In this document: piece by piece, positions 33,081-44,757 of the stretch
How positions within the stretch are numbered: the stretch's first letter is position 1
Layout of the letters: each line of letters starts with the position of its first letter
NCBI GenBank assembly: GCA_035691065.1
Contig: DASSJT010000073.1
Location: forward strand, 6,459-70,458
DNA length: 64,000 nt
Direction of reading: 5' to 3'
Source: DASSJT01 sp035691065
Lineage (GTDB): Bacteria; Actinomycetota; Actinomycetes; Actinomycetales; Dermatophilaceae
Program-made: the position numbers and the translations under genes
Notes under the pieces: generated by a model
What the model was told of the DNA's origin: nothing
Seen by the model: only the letters and a program-made list of their open reading frames with translations
The model's database searches: none

Positions 33081-34625
33081 GATGTGGCCTCCTTGCTCGC
33101 CGGGATGCGCGCGAGCGATGGCTTCGCGAGCAGTCGGGTGATCGCGGACGTGGGGATGGACAGCCAGGTGGGGCGGTTGCGCGCCTCGTAGACGACCTCG
33201 TAGAGCGCCTTGTCGAGCTGGAACGCGGCGAGCAGAGCGGCGCTGGGGCGCGGATCGGAGCCGGACCAGGCGGCATACCCGTCGAGGAACGCGGTCTGGC
33301 AGGCGTCGACCCACGCGCGCGCCGATCCCGGGACTGCGTTGCCGTGGGGCTGCTCCCGCGCGCCGCCGGCGTAGTCGAACGAGCGGAGCATGCCCGCGAT
33401 GTCGCGCATCGGCTGGTCCGGGCGGGTGCGCTCGCGCAGCGGGCGCAGCGGCTCGCCCTCGAAGTCGACCAGCACCCAGCCCCTTCCGGGGGCACGGAGC
33501 ACCTGGCCGAGGTGGAAGTCACCGTGGATCCGCTGGAAGTCGGGCCACATCGCCACACGTGCCGCGGCGAACACGTCGCGGATGCGGGTCTCGTGCTCGA
33601 CCAGCGCAGGCACCTCGAGCGTGGCCGCGACATAGCGCTGCTCCATGCTGTGGATGACCTGGTCGACGGCCTCCGGTGTGGCGAGCTCGGTCGGAAGGGC
33701 GGAGGCGAGCGTGGCATGCACCTCTGCGGTGGCCGCGCCCAGCTCGCGGGCCTCTGCCTCGAAACCGGTACCCTCCGCAAGTGCCCGCAGGGCGACCCGC
33801 CAGGCATCCTCGACGCCCGGCAGGAACTCCTGGGCGAAGGCGAGGTGACCATACGCCCGGGGGGCTTCGCCCCCGGTGAGCCGCCCGACCTCGTCGGGCT
33901 CCGGACGTCGTGCCCCGTCCCGGGCGACCCCGGCGCCGGCGCCGTCAGCCATGTGGTGGGGGTCGGGCCACTGGGCGCTGACCGACCCAAGCGTGGTGGG
34001 CACCCGGGGGGACCCGGCCGCCGCGATCGCGGCCTGGAGCACGACGTCGGGGTTGTCGCCGCTCTGCAAGGTGCGGAAGACCTTGCAGATCAAGGGCCTT
34101 GGCGTGCCGTCGGCCAGATGCGCGTCATAGACGATCGACGTGTTGGACTGCTCCCCGGTCAGGACACGCGAGCCGGTGATGGTGACGTCGTCATGCCAAG
34201 CCGGGTGGGGGTGGCCCATCACATGTGGCTCTGGCGTGTCGGTCTTGCCACCGGCCTGCGGCTCGGCGCGGCCCATGACGAGCTGCGCGAGCTGGGCGGC
34301 GTAGACCGGGTCGTGGGGGCCGTCGTAGACCCAGCGGCGGCCGAGCACGCTGTGCTCCATGGTGCCGACGAGGGCGTCCTCCCTCCCTGCCAGCGGCGCG
34401 CCGCGGTAGGTCAGCGGCACCTGGTAGACCACGGGCTCGGGTCCCCCCGCGTCGACGACCAGCAGGGTCTCGATGCCCACCTCGCCGGCCGGGTCGTCGA
34501 GCCGCCACGACCAGAGCTTGCTCAGGCGCGGGCTGCTTCCCTTCGCGGCATACCAGCGCTGCCTGGACATCCAGGCCGGGAGCAGCTCCAGCTTCGAGGG
34601 GGTCAGGGTCGCGTCGCGATGGATC

Positions 34626-34633
<8 letters not shown>
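33077..34633 (-). CDS. mak: maltokinase
   Basis: Phosphorylates maltose with ATP to give maltose-1-phosphate, the GlgE substrate. The 518-residue protein has the N-terminal cap domain (LLPAWMSRQRWYAAKGSSP), the nucleotide lobe and an aminoglycoside-phosphotransferase-like C-lobe with the catalytic loop FQRIHGDFHLGQVL and the metal Asp in VLVDFEGEP. A Gly/Ala/Pro stretch in the middle (DGAGAGVARDGARRPEPDE) looks like a lineage-specific insertion. GTG start; it overlaps treS by 8 bp. TreS and Mak are separate here rather than fused as in some relatives. Confidence 0.94.
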
Positions 34634-36337
<1,704 letters not shown>

Positions 36338-36338
<1 letters not shown>

Positions 36339-38506
36339 CAGAACCTCCGTGCGGCAACGATGTGCACCGGCTCCACGTCAGGTCCGAGGCGGACATAGTT
36401 GTGCTGCCCCCACCGCCAGCTGGTGTCGGTGACGAGGTCGTGGGCCACGAAGTCCTGGCCGTAGTCGAACCCGAGCGCAGGCAGGTCGAGGTGGATCATC
36501 GTCTCGCGCGTGCTGTGCGGGTCGAGGTTGGCGACCACGATGACGACGTCGTCGCCGTCGGCGGTGGGGTGGCGCTTCGAGAAGACCAGGACGTTCTCGT
36601 CGTCGGCCGAGTGGAACACCAGGTTGCGCAGCCAGTGCAGCGCCGGGTGCTCCCGCCGGATCTCGTTGAGCCGCTTGAGGTAGGGCGCAAGGCTCTGGCC
36701 CTCCTTGGGACCACCGGGCTCGTAGTCGGACCAACGCCGGTCCTTGTACTGGTACTTCTCGTTGTCGATCTGCTCCTCGGCGCCGGGCCGGGCGACGTGC
36801 TCGATGAGCTCGTAGCCGGCATAGATGCCGTAGGTGGGAACCAGGAGGGCCGCCAGCGCCGCCCGGGTCTTCCACGCAGCCGGGCCGCCGAACTGCATGT
36901 ACGGCGTGAGGATGTCGTGGGTCGTCGGCCAGAACGACGGGCGCATGTAGGCGGCAGCCGCACCGCTCAGCTCCCGGCAGTACTCCTCCAGCTCCCAGCG
37001 GGCGTTGCGCCACGCGTAGTAGGTGTAGGACTGCTGGAAGCCCACCTTGGCCAGCGTGTGCATCATCGCGGGCCTGGTGAACGCCTCGGCCAGCCAGATG
37101 ACCTCCGGGTAGTCCTTGGCCACGTCGGCGATCAGCCACTGCCAGAACTCGACCGGCTTCGTGTGGGGGTTGTCGACGCGGAAGATCTTGACGCCATGGT
37201 CGATCCAGACCTGGATCATGCGCCGCATCTCGGCGTAGGAGCCCTTGGGGTCGTTGTCGAAGTTGAGCGGGTAGATGTCCTGGTACTTCTTCGGGGGGTT
37301 CTCGGCGTAGGCGATGGTGCCGTCGGCGCGCGTGGTGAACCACTCGGGGTGGCTGCCGACGTAGGGGTGGTCGGGGGAGCACTGGAGGGCGATGTCGAGA
37401 GCCACCTCGAGACCGTGCCGCTCGGCCTCCGCGACGAAGAAGTCGAAGTCGGTGAAGGTGCCCAGGTCAGGGTGGATGGCGTCGTGGCCTCCGGCCGGTG
37501 ACCCGATCGCGTAGGGGCTGCCGGGGTCGTCCGGGCCGGCGTTGAGGGTGTTGTTGGGCCCCTTGCGCGCGGTCGTGCCGATCGGGTGGACGGGGGTCAG
37601 GTAGACGACGTCGAAGCCCATGTCGGCAATGGCGGGCAGGCGCTTCGCGGCGGTCCGCAGCGTGCCCGACGTCCACCTCCCGGTCGCCTCGTCGAAGGAC
37701 GCCCCCTCCGAGCGGGGGAAGATCTCGTACCAGGAGCCGAACAGGGCTCGCTTCCGCTCCACGAGCAGGGGGTATGCCGTGGACGGGCTCACCATGTCGC
37801 GCAGCGGTTTGGCCGCCAGCACAGATCGGACGGGCTCGTCCGTCCCGGAGTGCAGCCTCACCTGCGGAGGCCGCGCCGTGTCGCGCAGACCGGTCACGGC
37901 GTCGCGCAGAACGTGGGTATGCTCGGCCGGCCGGGAGGCATCGGCCAGTGCGCGCTCCAGGATGAGCGCGCCTTCCTCCAGCATCAGCTCGGTGTCGACG
38001 TCGGCGGCGACCTTGATCATCGCGTCGTGCCGCCAGGTGCCGTAGGGGTCGGACCACCCCTCGACGCGGTAGGTCCAGAGGCCCTCGACGTCGGCCTCGA
38101 CCTCTGCCTCCCAGAAGTTCAGGCCTGGGTTCGTGCAGGTCATCGTGAGGACCCGCTCGGCCTGGCCGTCGGGCGGGGAGAGGACGACGCTCGCGTTGAC
38201 GGCGTCGTGGCCCTCGCGTAGCACCGTCGCCGTCACCGTGAACCGCTCTCCGACGACGGACTTGGCCGGCCGTGCCCCGCAGTCGACGAGCGGCGTCACG
38301 TCGAGCACCGGTATTCGGCCGATCGCCACCTGGGGCGCGCTGGTGCGGGGCGGTTTCGTGCGGGTCGGTGCCGTCCGCGGCTCTTCGGTGATCTGCATGG
38401 TGGCCACCGGTCTGGGACTCGCAGCAGCGCTCAGGGCTCGTGCGGCGGCCGCGCGGCGCGCAGCGGCGGGGCGGGGGGCGTCAGGCGTCGTCGATGTCGC
38501 ACTCAC
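36338..38506 (-). CDS. glgE: alpha-1,4-glucan:maltose-1-phosphate maltosyltransferase
   Basis: Extends linear alpha-1,4-glucan by maltosyl units from maltose-1-phosphate. The 722-residue protein has the GlgE N-terminal domain (RIPVLDVTPLVDCGARPAKSVVGE), the GH13_3 catalytic domain with nucleophile Asp in KIFRVDNPHTKP, acid/base Glu in VIWLAEAFTRP and Asp in PTTHDILTP, and the KGPNNTL maltose-1-phosphate-binding loop. Two starts compete. The GTG at 38506 follows TAGCGT by 7 nt, the leaderless pattern common here; the ATG at 38398 would give 686 residues but lacks a ribosome site. First gene of the glgE-treS-mak-glgB-pgm operon, divergent from glgP. Confidence 0.94.
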
Positions 38507-38519
38507 ACCGCCGACGCTA
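38507..38519 (-). promoter_or_regulatory. leaderless -10 element of the glgE operon
   Basis: On the minus strand TAGCGT (complement of 38514-38519) stands 7 nt before the GTG at 38506. This is the main reason for choosing the longer GlgE. Confidence 0.5.
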
Positions 38520-38701
38520 CCGGTTCCGGGGCCATGCGCACGCGCGCACGCCGATCGTCTCGGCCACCGGCTGGCTGCTGTTGGCCAGGCCCGTTCCCCA
38601 CCGCCCGGCTCCTGTGGGCGAGCCCCGATCGTCCACCGTAGAGCTGCCGTCGGCGACCCCGCGTGGGCGATTCTGAAAGGAGATGAAAGTCCTGCAAGAA
38701 G

Positions 38702-38741
38702 TTGACAGACCACCCTCCCGATCACCCTATGATGGCCCCTC
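38702..38741 (+). promoter_or_regulatory. glgP promoter, nearly leaderless
   Basis: TATGAT (38728-38733) lies 8 nt before the GTG at 38742, and TTGACA occurs at 38702-38707. The 20-bp spacing is long, so the TTGACA may not be used. Transcription would begin 1-2 nt before, or at, the start codon. Confidence 0.55.
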
Positions 38742-41321
38742 GTGAAGGCCATCCGACGGTTCTCTGTCCGCACCATGCTCCCCGCGCCCATCGCCGCCCT
38801 GGGAGAGCTCGCCAGCAACCTGCGCTGGTCCTGGCACCCGCCCACACGCGACCTCTTCGCCGCCATCGACGGCGCGCGCTGGGCAGCCGTCCGCAAGGAT
38901 CCGGTGGCCCTGCTGTCGGCCCTCTCGACCGAGGAGCTCGCGGCGCTCGCGGCGGACGGGGAGTTCGTCGCGCGGGTGGCCGACGCCAAGGCGGCCCTCG
39001 ACGACTACCTCTCCAAGCCCCGCTGGTACCAGCGCTACGCAGAGCAGGCCGAGGGCGGGGCCCCGCGGTCCATTGCCTACTTCAGCCCCGAGTTCGGCAT
39101 CACCGAGGCGCTGCCGCAGTACTCCGGGGGGCTGGGCATCCTCGCGGGCGACCACCTCAAGTCCGCGTCCGACCTCGGCGTGCCCATCGTCGGCGTCGGC
39201 CTGTTCTACAAGACCGGCTACTTCAAGCAGTCGCTCAACCGCGACGGCTGGCAGCAGGAGACCTACCCGGTCCTCGACCCCGACGGCCTTCCCCTCTCCC
39301 TGGTGCGGGAGAACGACGGCACGCCGGCGGTCATCACCCTCAAGCAGCCCGGCGGCCGCGAGCTGCGCGCCCATGTCTGGCGGGCGCAGGTCGGCCGGGT
39401 GCCGCTGCTGCTGCTCGACTCGGACGTGCCGGGCAACGACGAGGCCGCGCGCAACGTCACCAACCGGCTCTACGGCGGGGGCGGCGAGCAGCGGCTCCAG
39501 CAGGAGATGCTCCTCGGCATGGGCGGCGTGCGCGCCCTGCGGCTGTGGTCGCGGCTCACCGGCACGCCGGCGCCGGACGTCTATCACACCAACGAGGGCC
39601 ACGCCGGGTTCCTGGGCATCGAGCGGATCCACGAGCTCGCCACCGAGCACGCCATGTCCTTCGACGAGGCGCTCGAAGCGGTCCGCGCTGCAACGGTCTT
39701 CACCACCCACACTCCCGTACCCGCCGGCATCGACCGGTTCGAGTCGAGCCTCATCGAGCTCTACTTCGGCGGCGACCAGGCCGTGCCGGGCGTCCCGCTC
39801 CAGCGCCTCCTCGAGCTGGGGGCCGAGACCTACGAGGGCGGCAGCGCGGGCATCTTCAACATGGCCGTCATGGGACTGCGACTGGCCCAGCGCGCCAACG
39901 GCGTCTCGAAGCTGCATGGCGTCGTGAGCCGGGAGATGTTCGACGGCCTCTGGCCGGGCTTCGACGACGCCGAGGTGCCGATCACGAGCATCACCAACGG
40001 CGTCCACGCTCCCACGTGGGTCGACCGTCGCGTCTACGAGCTCGCTGAGCGACACCTGCACACCCACGACATCGAGCGCGACGACGCATGGGGCCGCATC
40101 GCCGAGGTCCCCAGGTCGGAGATCTGGGCGACCAAGCGCGACCTGCGTCGCCAGCTGGTCGAGGAGTCCCGGCGGCGGATGCGCTCGTCCTGGGCCAAGC
40201 GTGGGGCCTCGCCGGCCGAGCTGGGCTGGGTCGACGACATCCTGGACCCCGACGTCCTCACGATCGGCTTCGCCCGCCGGGTGCCCACGTACAAACGCCT
40301 CACTCTCATGCTTCGCGACCCCGGCCGCCTCAAGAAGCTGCTGCTCGACGCCGACCGCCCGATCCAGCTGGTCATCGCGGGCAAGTCGCACCCGGCGGAC
40401 GAGACCGGCAAGCAGCTGATCCAGCAGATGGTCCGCTTCGCCGACGATCCGGAGGTCCGCCACCGCATCGCCTTCCTGCCCAACTACGACATCGCGATGG
40501 CCCAGCACCTCTACCCGGGCTGCGACGTCTGGCTGAACAACCCGCTGCGCCCGTTCGAGGCCTGCGGCACCTCGGGCATGAAGGCCGCCCTCAACGGCGC
40601 GCTCAACCTCTCGATCCTCGACGGCTGGTGGGACGAGTGGTACGACGGCGAGAACGGCTGGGCGATCCCGACCGCCGACGGCGTCGAGGACCCGCACCGG
40701 CGGGACGACCTCGAGGCGGCGGCGCTCTATGACCTGATCGAGACCCAGGTGGCCCCGCGCTTCTACGACCGGGACTCCGACGGCCTGCCCCAGAACTGGC
40801 TGTCGATGATCACCCACACCCTTGCGACGCTGGGCCCGAAGGTGCTCGCCAGCCGCATGGTCCGCGACTACACCGAGCAGCTCTACACGCCTGCGGCGCG
40901 CGCCGGCTGGTCGCTCAACGGCAAGACCTACGTCGGCGCGCGCGACCTGGCGGCCTACAAGGCCAAGGCCCGCGAGGCCTGGCCCTCGGTGCACGTGGAC
41001 CACGTCGAGTCCTCAGGCGTGGGCGACTCGCCCCAGACCGGCGAGACGCTCCACGTCACCGCCTACGTCTCGCTCGGCGAGCTGGAGCCCCATGAGGTCG
41101 ACGTCCAGGTCGCCTATGGCCGGGCCACCGACGCAGACGACCTGAACGACGTGCACACCGTGTCGCTGGCCCACAGCGCCACCTACGAGGCCGGCAAGCA
41201 CCAGTTCTCCGGTGACATCCCGCTCTCGACGACCGGTTCGTTCGGCTACACCGTGCGCATCCTGCCGCTGCACGCCGGCCTGGCCACCCCCTCGAACCTC
41301 GGGCTGGTCGCGAACGCCTAG
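38742..41321 (+). CDS. glgP: alpha-glucan (glycogen) phosphorylase
   Basis: Releases glucose-1-phosphate from glucan ends. The 859-residue GT35 protein is of the actinobacterial/archaeal-like type with an N-terminal MKAIRRFSVRTMLPAPIAALGELASNLRWSWHP block. The pyridoxal-phosphate lysine is in EACGTSGMKAALNGALNLSILDGWWDEW. The glucan and phosphate sites in NNPLRPFEACGTSG and FARRVPTYKR are present. A C-terminal domain of about 130 residues with beta-sandwich character (GETLHVTAYVSLGELEPHEVDVQ) follows, as in this subfamily. Divergent from glgE with separate promoters, so synthesis and breakdown can be controlled separately. Stop at 41321 is followed by a GGCATAC copy. Confidence 0.95.
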   Translation: MKAIRRFSVRTMLPAPIAALGELASNLRWSWHPPTRDLFAAIDGARWAAVRKDPVALLSALSTEELAALAADGEFVARVADAKAALDDYLSKPRWYQRYAEQAEGGAPRSIAYFSPEFGITEALPQYSGGLGILAGDHLKSASDLGVPIVGVGLFYKTGYFKQSLNRDGWQQETYPVLDPDGLPLSLVRENDGTPAVITLKQPGGRELRAHVWRAQVGRVPLLLLDSDVPGNDEAARNVTNRLYGGGGEQRLQQEMLLGMGGVRALRLWSRLTGTPAPDVYHTNEGHAGFLGIERIHELATEHAMSFDEALEAVRAATVFTTHTPVPAGIDRFESSLIELYFGGDQAVPGVPLQRLLELGAETYEGGSAGIFNMAVMGLRLAQRANGVSKLHGVVSREMFDGLWPGFDDAEVPITSITNGVHAPTWVDRRVYELAERHLHTHDIERDDAWGRIAEVPRSEIWATKRDLRRQLVEESRRRMRSSWAKRGASPAELGWVDDILDPDVLTIGFARRVPTYKRLTLMLRDPGRLKKLLLDADRPIQLVIAGKSHPADETGKQLIQQMVRFADDPEVRHRIAFLPNYDIAMAQHLYPGCDVWLNNPLRPFEACGTSGMKAALNGALNLSILDGWWDEWYDGENGWAIPTADGVEDPHRRDDLEAAALYDLIETQVAPRFYDRDSDGLPQNWLSMITHTLATLGPKVLASRMVRDYTEQLYTPAARAGWSLNGKTYVGARDLAAYKAKAREAWPSVHVDHVESSGVGDSPQTGETLHVTAYVSLGELEPHEVDVQVAYGRATDADDLNDVHTVSLAHSATYEAGKHQFSGDIPLSTTGSFGYTVRILPLHAGLATPSNLGLVANA

Positions 41322-41395
41322 CGACGGCATACCGCCTGGCACCTGCCCGGCCCGCCGGCGGGACATCCGCGGAGGGTCGGGCAGGATGTCGAGGT

Positions 41396-41794
41396 ATGCC
41401 GTTGAGCCAACCCGCCACCGTCTGCCCCATCGCGCTGGCTGCAGTCCTGCTGGCGGGCGGGGCGGCTGGGTGCTCGCCTGGAGGTGGCGGTGACCAGGGC
41501 GGGTCGGCCGTCCCCACCACAGCGACGACGTCCGCCCCGACCCAGCTCGAGGTGTGTACCCGCAGCGTGGCGTACTGGTCGGACGAGGCCCTGTCGCACC
41601 CGCCGGACTGGGGCCTGGACTACCAGGAGATGGGCCTCTCCGACCGCCAGTACCGCGCTGTCCGCGACATCGTGCAGCGCGGCCGCCGGATGGGCTCCCG
41701 GCCGCCCGGCTGGGCCCGCGCCGAGGCGCTGCGGGCGTGTGAGCAGCTCGTCGCCACGGCTCCCGACCAGAGCGGCGGCGGCTGGCCCGACTAG
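41396..41794 (+). CDS. small putative lipoprotein
   Basis: A 132-residue protein with an N-terminal hydrophobic segment (TVCPIALAAVLLAGGAAGC) whose GAAGC fits a lipobox, Cys at residue 26. A Gly/Thr/Ser linker follows, then a globular part with conserved-looking YWSDEALSHPPDWGLDYQEMGLSDRQYRAVRDIV and a second Cys pair. I do not recognise the family. Its start codon lies within a GTATGCC copy. It sits between glgP and the convergent glgX; the 104-bp gap to glgX holds only short GGCGGCTG repeats. Confidence 0.65.
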   Translation: MPLSQPATVCPIALAAVLLAGGAAGCSPGGGGDQGGSAVPTTATTSAPTQLEVCTRSVAYWSDEALSHPPDWGLDYQEMGLSDRQYRAVRDIVQRGRRMGSRPPGWARAEALRACEQLVATAPDQSGGGWPD

Positions 41795-41898
41795 GGAGAG
41801 CCGCGGCTGGCCCGGCCAGGGAAGCGGCGGCTGCCCTCTAGAAAGACCGGCGGCTGCCCTGACTGGGCCAGCTGGCCCGCCGGGGCTGACCCAGTTCC

Positions 41899-44103
41899 TC
41901 AGGTCGGGTCCCAGGCGCGGTAGACCCGCATGCTCGAGGCGCCCACCCGCACCACCCCGGGGGGTTGCGGGTCGCCGGGCTCCCCGGGCACCTCATGGCT
42001 GCTGTCCCAGAGCAGCTGGTATGCCGTGAGCCCGGGCACCTCCGGCAGGCGCACCTCCTGCTCGGTCGCCCCTCCGTGGAGGACCAGCAGAACGGATTGC
42101 TCGTGGATCCAGGCGCCGTCGAGGAGCATCTGCAGGGTGCGCGCCGAGGGGTCCTCCCACCGGCGGTTGTCCATGTGCACTCCCCGGGCGTCGAACCAGG
42201 AGAGGTCGGTCGACCCGTCCTCGTGCACCTCTCGCCCGGTGAAGAACGACCGCTGGCGAAGCACGGGGTGCTCGCGGCGCAGGGCCGCAAGGTAGCGCAC
42301 GGTCTCGAGCAGCCCCACCTGCCACCCCTCGAGGTCCCACGAGAGCCACGAGACCTCGTTGTCCTGGCAGTAGGGGTTGTTGTTGCCGCCGCGGGTGCGG
42401 CCCATCTCGTCGCCGGAGAGCAGCATCGGGACCCCCGTGGAGACCAGAAGCGTGCCGAGGAGGTTGCGCATCGAGCGCCGCCGGGCCGTGTTGACGCCCT
42501 CGTCGTCGATGGGGCCCTCGACACCGTGGTTCCACGAGCGGTTGTTGTCGCTGCCGTCGTGGTTTCCCTCGCCGTTGCCCTCGTTGTGCTTGGTGTTGTA
42601 TGCCGTGAGGTCGGCAACCGTGAACCCGTCGTGGGCGGTCACGAAGTTGATCGACGCGAGGGTGCCGCGGTCCCGCTTCCCGAAGAGGTCCTCGGAGCCG
42701 GCCAGCCGGGTCGCGAGCTCCCGGACGCCATGGCCGCCGGTCCGTTCGATGGCGGCGCGCACGTCGGTGAGCCAGAACGTCCGCGCCGTGTCGCGGAACC
42801 GGTCGTTCCACTCGCTGAACGGTGGTGGGAACTGGCCGGTTCGCCAGCCGTGGATGCCGAGGTCCCAGGGCTCCGCGATCAGCTTGACCCGGGAGAGCAC
42901 GGGGTCGGTGCGCAGGGCGACCAGGAACGGGTGGTCGGGGTCGAAGTCGTCGCCGCGACCCCGGCCCAGAGCCACGGCGAGGTCGAACCGGAAGCCGTCG
43001 ACGTGGCACTGGCCGACCCAGTAGCGCAGTGAGTCCAGGACCATGCGGCACACCACGGGATTGCGCAGGTCGAGGGTGTTGCCACACCCGGTGAGGTCGA
43101 TGTCCTGGGCGCGCTCGTCGAGCCGGTAGTAGGCCCGGTTGTCGAGACCCCGCCACGACAGGGTCGCGCCCGCGCGGGACTGCTCGGCCGTGTGGTTGTA
43201 GACCACGTCGAGAAGCACCTCGATGCCGGCCGCGTGGAGCAGCTTGACCATGCCCTTGAACTCGTTGACCACGCCCTGGGGGTCTGTCGCGGCCGCATAC
43301 GGAGCATGCGGTGCGAAGAACCCCAGCGTGCTGTAGCCCCAGTGGTTGACCATGCCGCGCCGCACCAGCTCGGCGTCGTCCGTGAAGGCGTGGACCGGCA
43401 GGAGCTCGACCGCCGTGACCCCCAGCGAGAGGAGGTGCTCGACGACGGCCGGATGGGCCATTCCGGCATATGTTCCGCGCAGGCGTTCCGGCACCCCGGG
43501 GTGCCGGCGGGTGAGCTCCCGCACGTGGGCCTCGTAGATCAGGGACTCGGCAAGCGAGTGCTGGGGCGACCGGTCGGCGCCCCAGTCGAAGGACTCCTCG
43601 ACCACGACGCACCGGGGCATCGACCCGGCGCTGTCGAGGGACGACTTGAGCTCGTCGTCGCCGCGCAGCGACCGGTGGACGCGGTGCCCGTAGACCGCCG
43701 GCCCCCACGTGACCGACCCTTCGATCGCCCGCGCATAGGGGTCGAGCAGGAGCTTGTTCTCGTTGTGCCGAAGCCCCTCCAGGGGCTTCCAAGGCCCACT
43801 GGCCCGGACGGCATACCTCTGCCCTGCCCTGACCCCCGGAAGCGAGCCGAACCACGTGCCGTGGATCCGCTCGGCGAGGGGCATGCGCTTCTCGCTCGCT
43901 CCATCGGCGTCGCCCTCGTCGAAGAGGCAGACCTCGACGCCGTCGGCGTGGCCTGCGTAGACCGCGAAGTCGGCGCCGTCGGGGGTCAGGGTCATGCCGA
44001 GGCTGGGCGGGAGGTCGAGGGCGGCCGGGCTGGCGTCCCGGCCGGTGGCCGGGCCAGCAGAAGGGCGGGTTGCCCGTCTGACCCGGTGCGAGGAAGGCGA
44101 CAT
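41899..44103 (-). CDS. glgX: glycogen debranching enzyme, GH13_11 (isoamylase type)
   Basis: Hydrolyses alpha-1,6 branches, usually short ones left by GlgP. The 734-residue protein has a CBM48 domain (GADFAVYAGHADGVEVCLFDE) and the barrel with catalytic Asp in HVDGFRFDLAVALGR, Glu in VKLIAEPWDLG and Asp in FVTAHDGFTVADL, the last followed by the GlgX hallmark NTKHNEGNGEGNHDGSDNNR. The first 35 residues are a basic, Ser/Ala-rich extension. The ATG is 7 nt after TACGCT, so probably leaderless. Confidence 0.95.
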   Translation of the reverse strand: MSPSSHRVRRATRPSAGPATGRDASPAALDLPPSLGMTLTPDGADFAVYAGHADGVEVCLFDEGDADGASEKRMPLAERIHGTWFGSLPGVRAGQRYAVRASGPWKPLEGLRHNENKLLLDPYARAIEGSVTWGPAVYGHRVHRSLRGDDELKSSLDSAGSMPRCVVVEESFDWGADRSPQHSLAESLIYEAHVRELTRRHPGVPERLRGTYAGMAHPAVVEHLLSLGVTAVELLPVHAFTDDAELVRRGMVNHWGYSTLGFFAPHAPYAAATDPQGVVNEFKGMVKLLHAAGIEVLLDVVYNHTAEQSRAGATLSWRGLDNRAYYRLDERAQDIDLTGCGNTLDLRNPVVCRMVLDSLRYWVGQCHVDGFRFDLAVALGRGRGDDFDPDHPFLVALRTDPVLSRVKLIAEPWDLGIHGWRTGQFPPPFSEWNDRFRDTARTFWLTDVRAAIERTGGHGVRELATRLAGSEDLFGKRDRGTLASINFVTAHDGFTVADLTAYNTKHNEGNGEGNHDGSDNNRSWNHGVEGPIDDEGVNTARRRSMRNLLGTLLVSTGVPMLLSGDEMGRTRGGNNNPYCQDNEVSWLSWDLEGWQVGLLETVRYLAALRREHPVLRQRSFFTGREVHEDGSTDLSWFDARGVHMDNRRWEDPSARTLQMLLDGAWIHEQSVLLVLHGGATEQEVRLPEVPGLTAYQLLWDSSHEVPGEPGDPQPPGVVRVGASSMRVYRAWDPT

Positions 44104-44137
44104 GGCCCCAAGCGTAGGGAGTGGTTACGGTTGCGGC
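44104..44137. promoter_or_regulatory. back-to-back divergent promoters (glgX / leader ORF-ybjN)
   Basis: Minus-strand TACGCT (complement of 44111-44116) is 7 nt before the glgX ATG; plus-strand TACGGT (44126-44131) is 6 nt before an ATG at 44138. Only 9 bp separate the two hexamers, so each polymerase footprint would cover the other promoter and they should compete. Confidence 0.55.
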
Positions 44138-44275
44138 ATGACGGTATTGCCCAGGCCATGCTCCTCCCTCTCGAGGGCCGCCCACGCGCAGCTCAGGACG
44201 GAGCGCAGGACGCATTGCGGGACCGAGCGCAGGACTCTCCTCCTGTGCCGGCTCGCTTGGGGTGTTGCCGCATGA
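44138..44275 (+). CDS. small leaderless ORF translationally coupled to the YbjN gene
   Basis: A 45-residue frame starting MTVLPRPCSSLSRAAHAQ and ending RLAWGVAA. Its ATG lies exactly 6 nt after TACGGT, and its TGA overlaps the ATG of the next gene (ATGA). The middle repeats RTERRT and TERRT. The coupling and the promoter placement suggest it is translated, either as a leader peptide that delivers ribosomes to the YbjN gene or as a small protein. No homologue is known to me. Confidence 0.4.
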   Translation: MTVLPRPCSSLSRAAHAQLRTERRTHCGTERRTLLLCRLAWGVAA

Positions 44276-44757
44276 CCGACCCGACCTCCCTGCCCAACTT
44301 CCCTCCGCCGCCGGACGAGCACCCGCTCCGGGGCCGGGTGCTCGACGCCCTCATCGACGCCGGGCTGAACCCCGACATCGACACCGACGGCGACGTCGCC
44401 TTCAAGGCCCAGGACCAGCAGCTGTTCGTGCGCTGCACCGAGGGTGACTTCCAGATCATGCGGGTCTTCGGCCAGTGGGCCCTGAGCGCCCCGGTGCCGA
44501 GCGACCCGCTGCGCCAGCTCTCCGCGTGCAACGAGCTCAACCTCACGCTGAACATCGTCAAGACCGGTCTGGCCAACGGCACCCTGGTCGTCACGGGCGA
44601 GCACATCGTGATGCCCCAGACCGACGTGTCCGGGCTGCTCAACGTCACCATCCAGATCGTCCTCGCGGGTGTCCAGATGTGGCACGAGAAGGTCATGGGC
44701 GGCCCCGACGAGGGCCCCGGTGCGGGGCAGCCGGCCGCCCCGGAAGGAGACCTGTGA
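44272..44757 (+). CDS. YbjN-domain protein (type III secretion chaperone-like fold)
   Basis: A 161-residue protein. The core LRGRVLDALIDAGLNPDIDTDGDVAFKAQDQQLFVRC, then RVFGQWALSAPVPSDPLRQLSACNELNLTLNIVKTGL, fits the YbjN sensory-domain family, which shares the fold of secretion chaperones. Function is unclear in the family. The last 20 residues are a Gly/Pro-rich tail. The stop shares a base with the enoyl-CoA hydratase ATG (TGATG), so the genes are translated together. Confidence 0.82.
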   Translation: MTDPTSLPNFPPPPDEHPLRGRVLDALIDAGLNPDIDTDGDVAFKAQDQQLFVRCTEGDFQIMRVFGQWALSAPVPSDPLRQLSACNELNLTLNIVKTGLANGTLVVTGEHIVMPQTDVSGLLNVTIQIVLAGVQMWHEKVMGGPDEGPGAGQPAAPEGDL

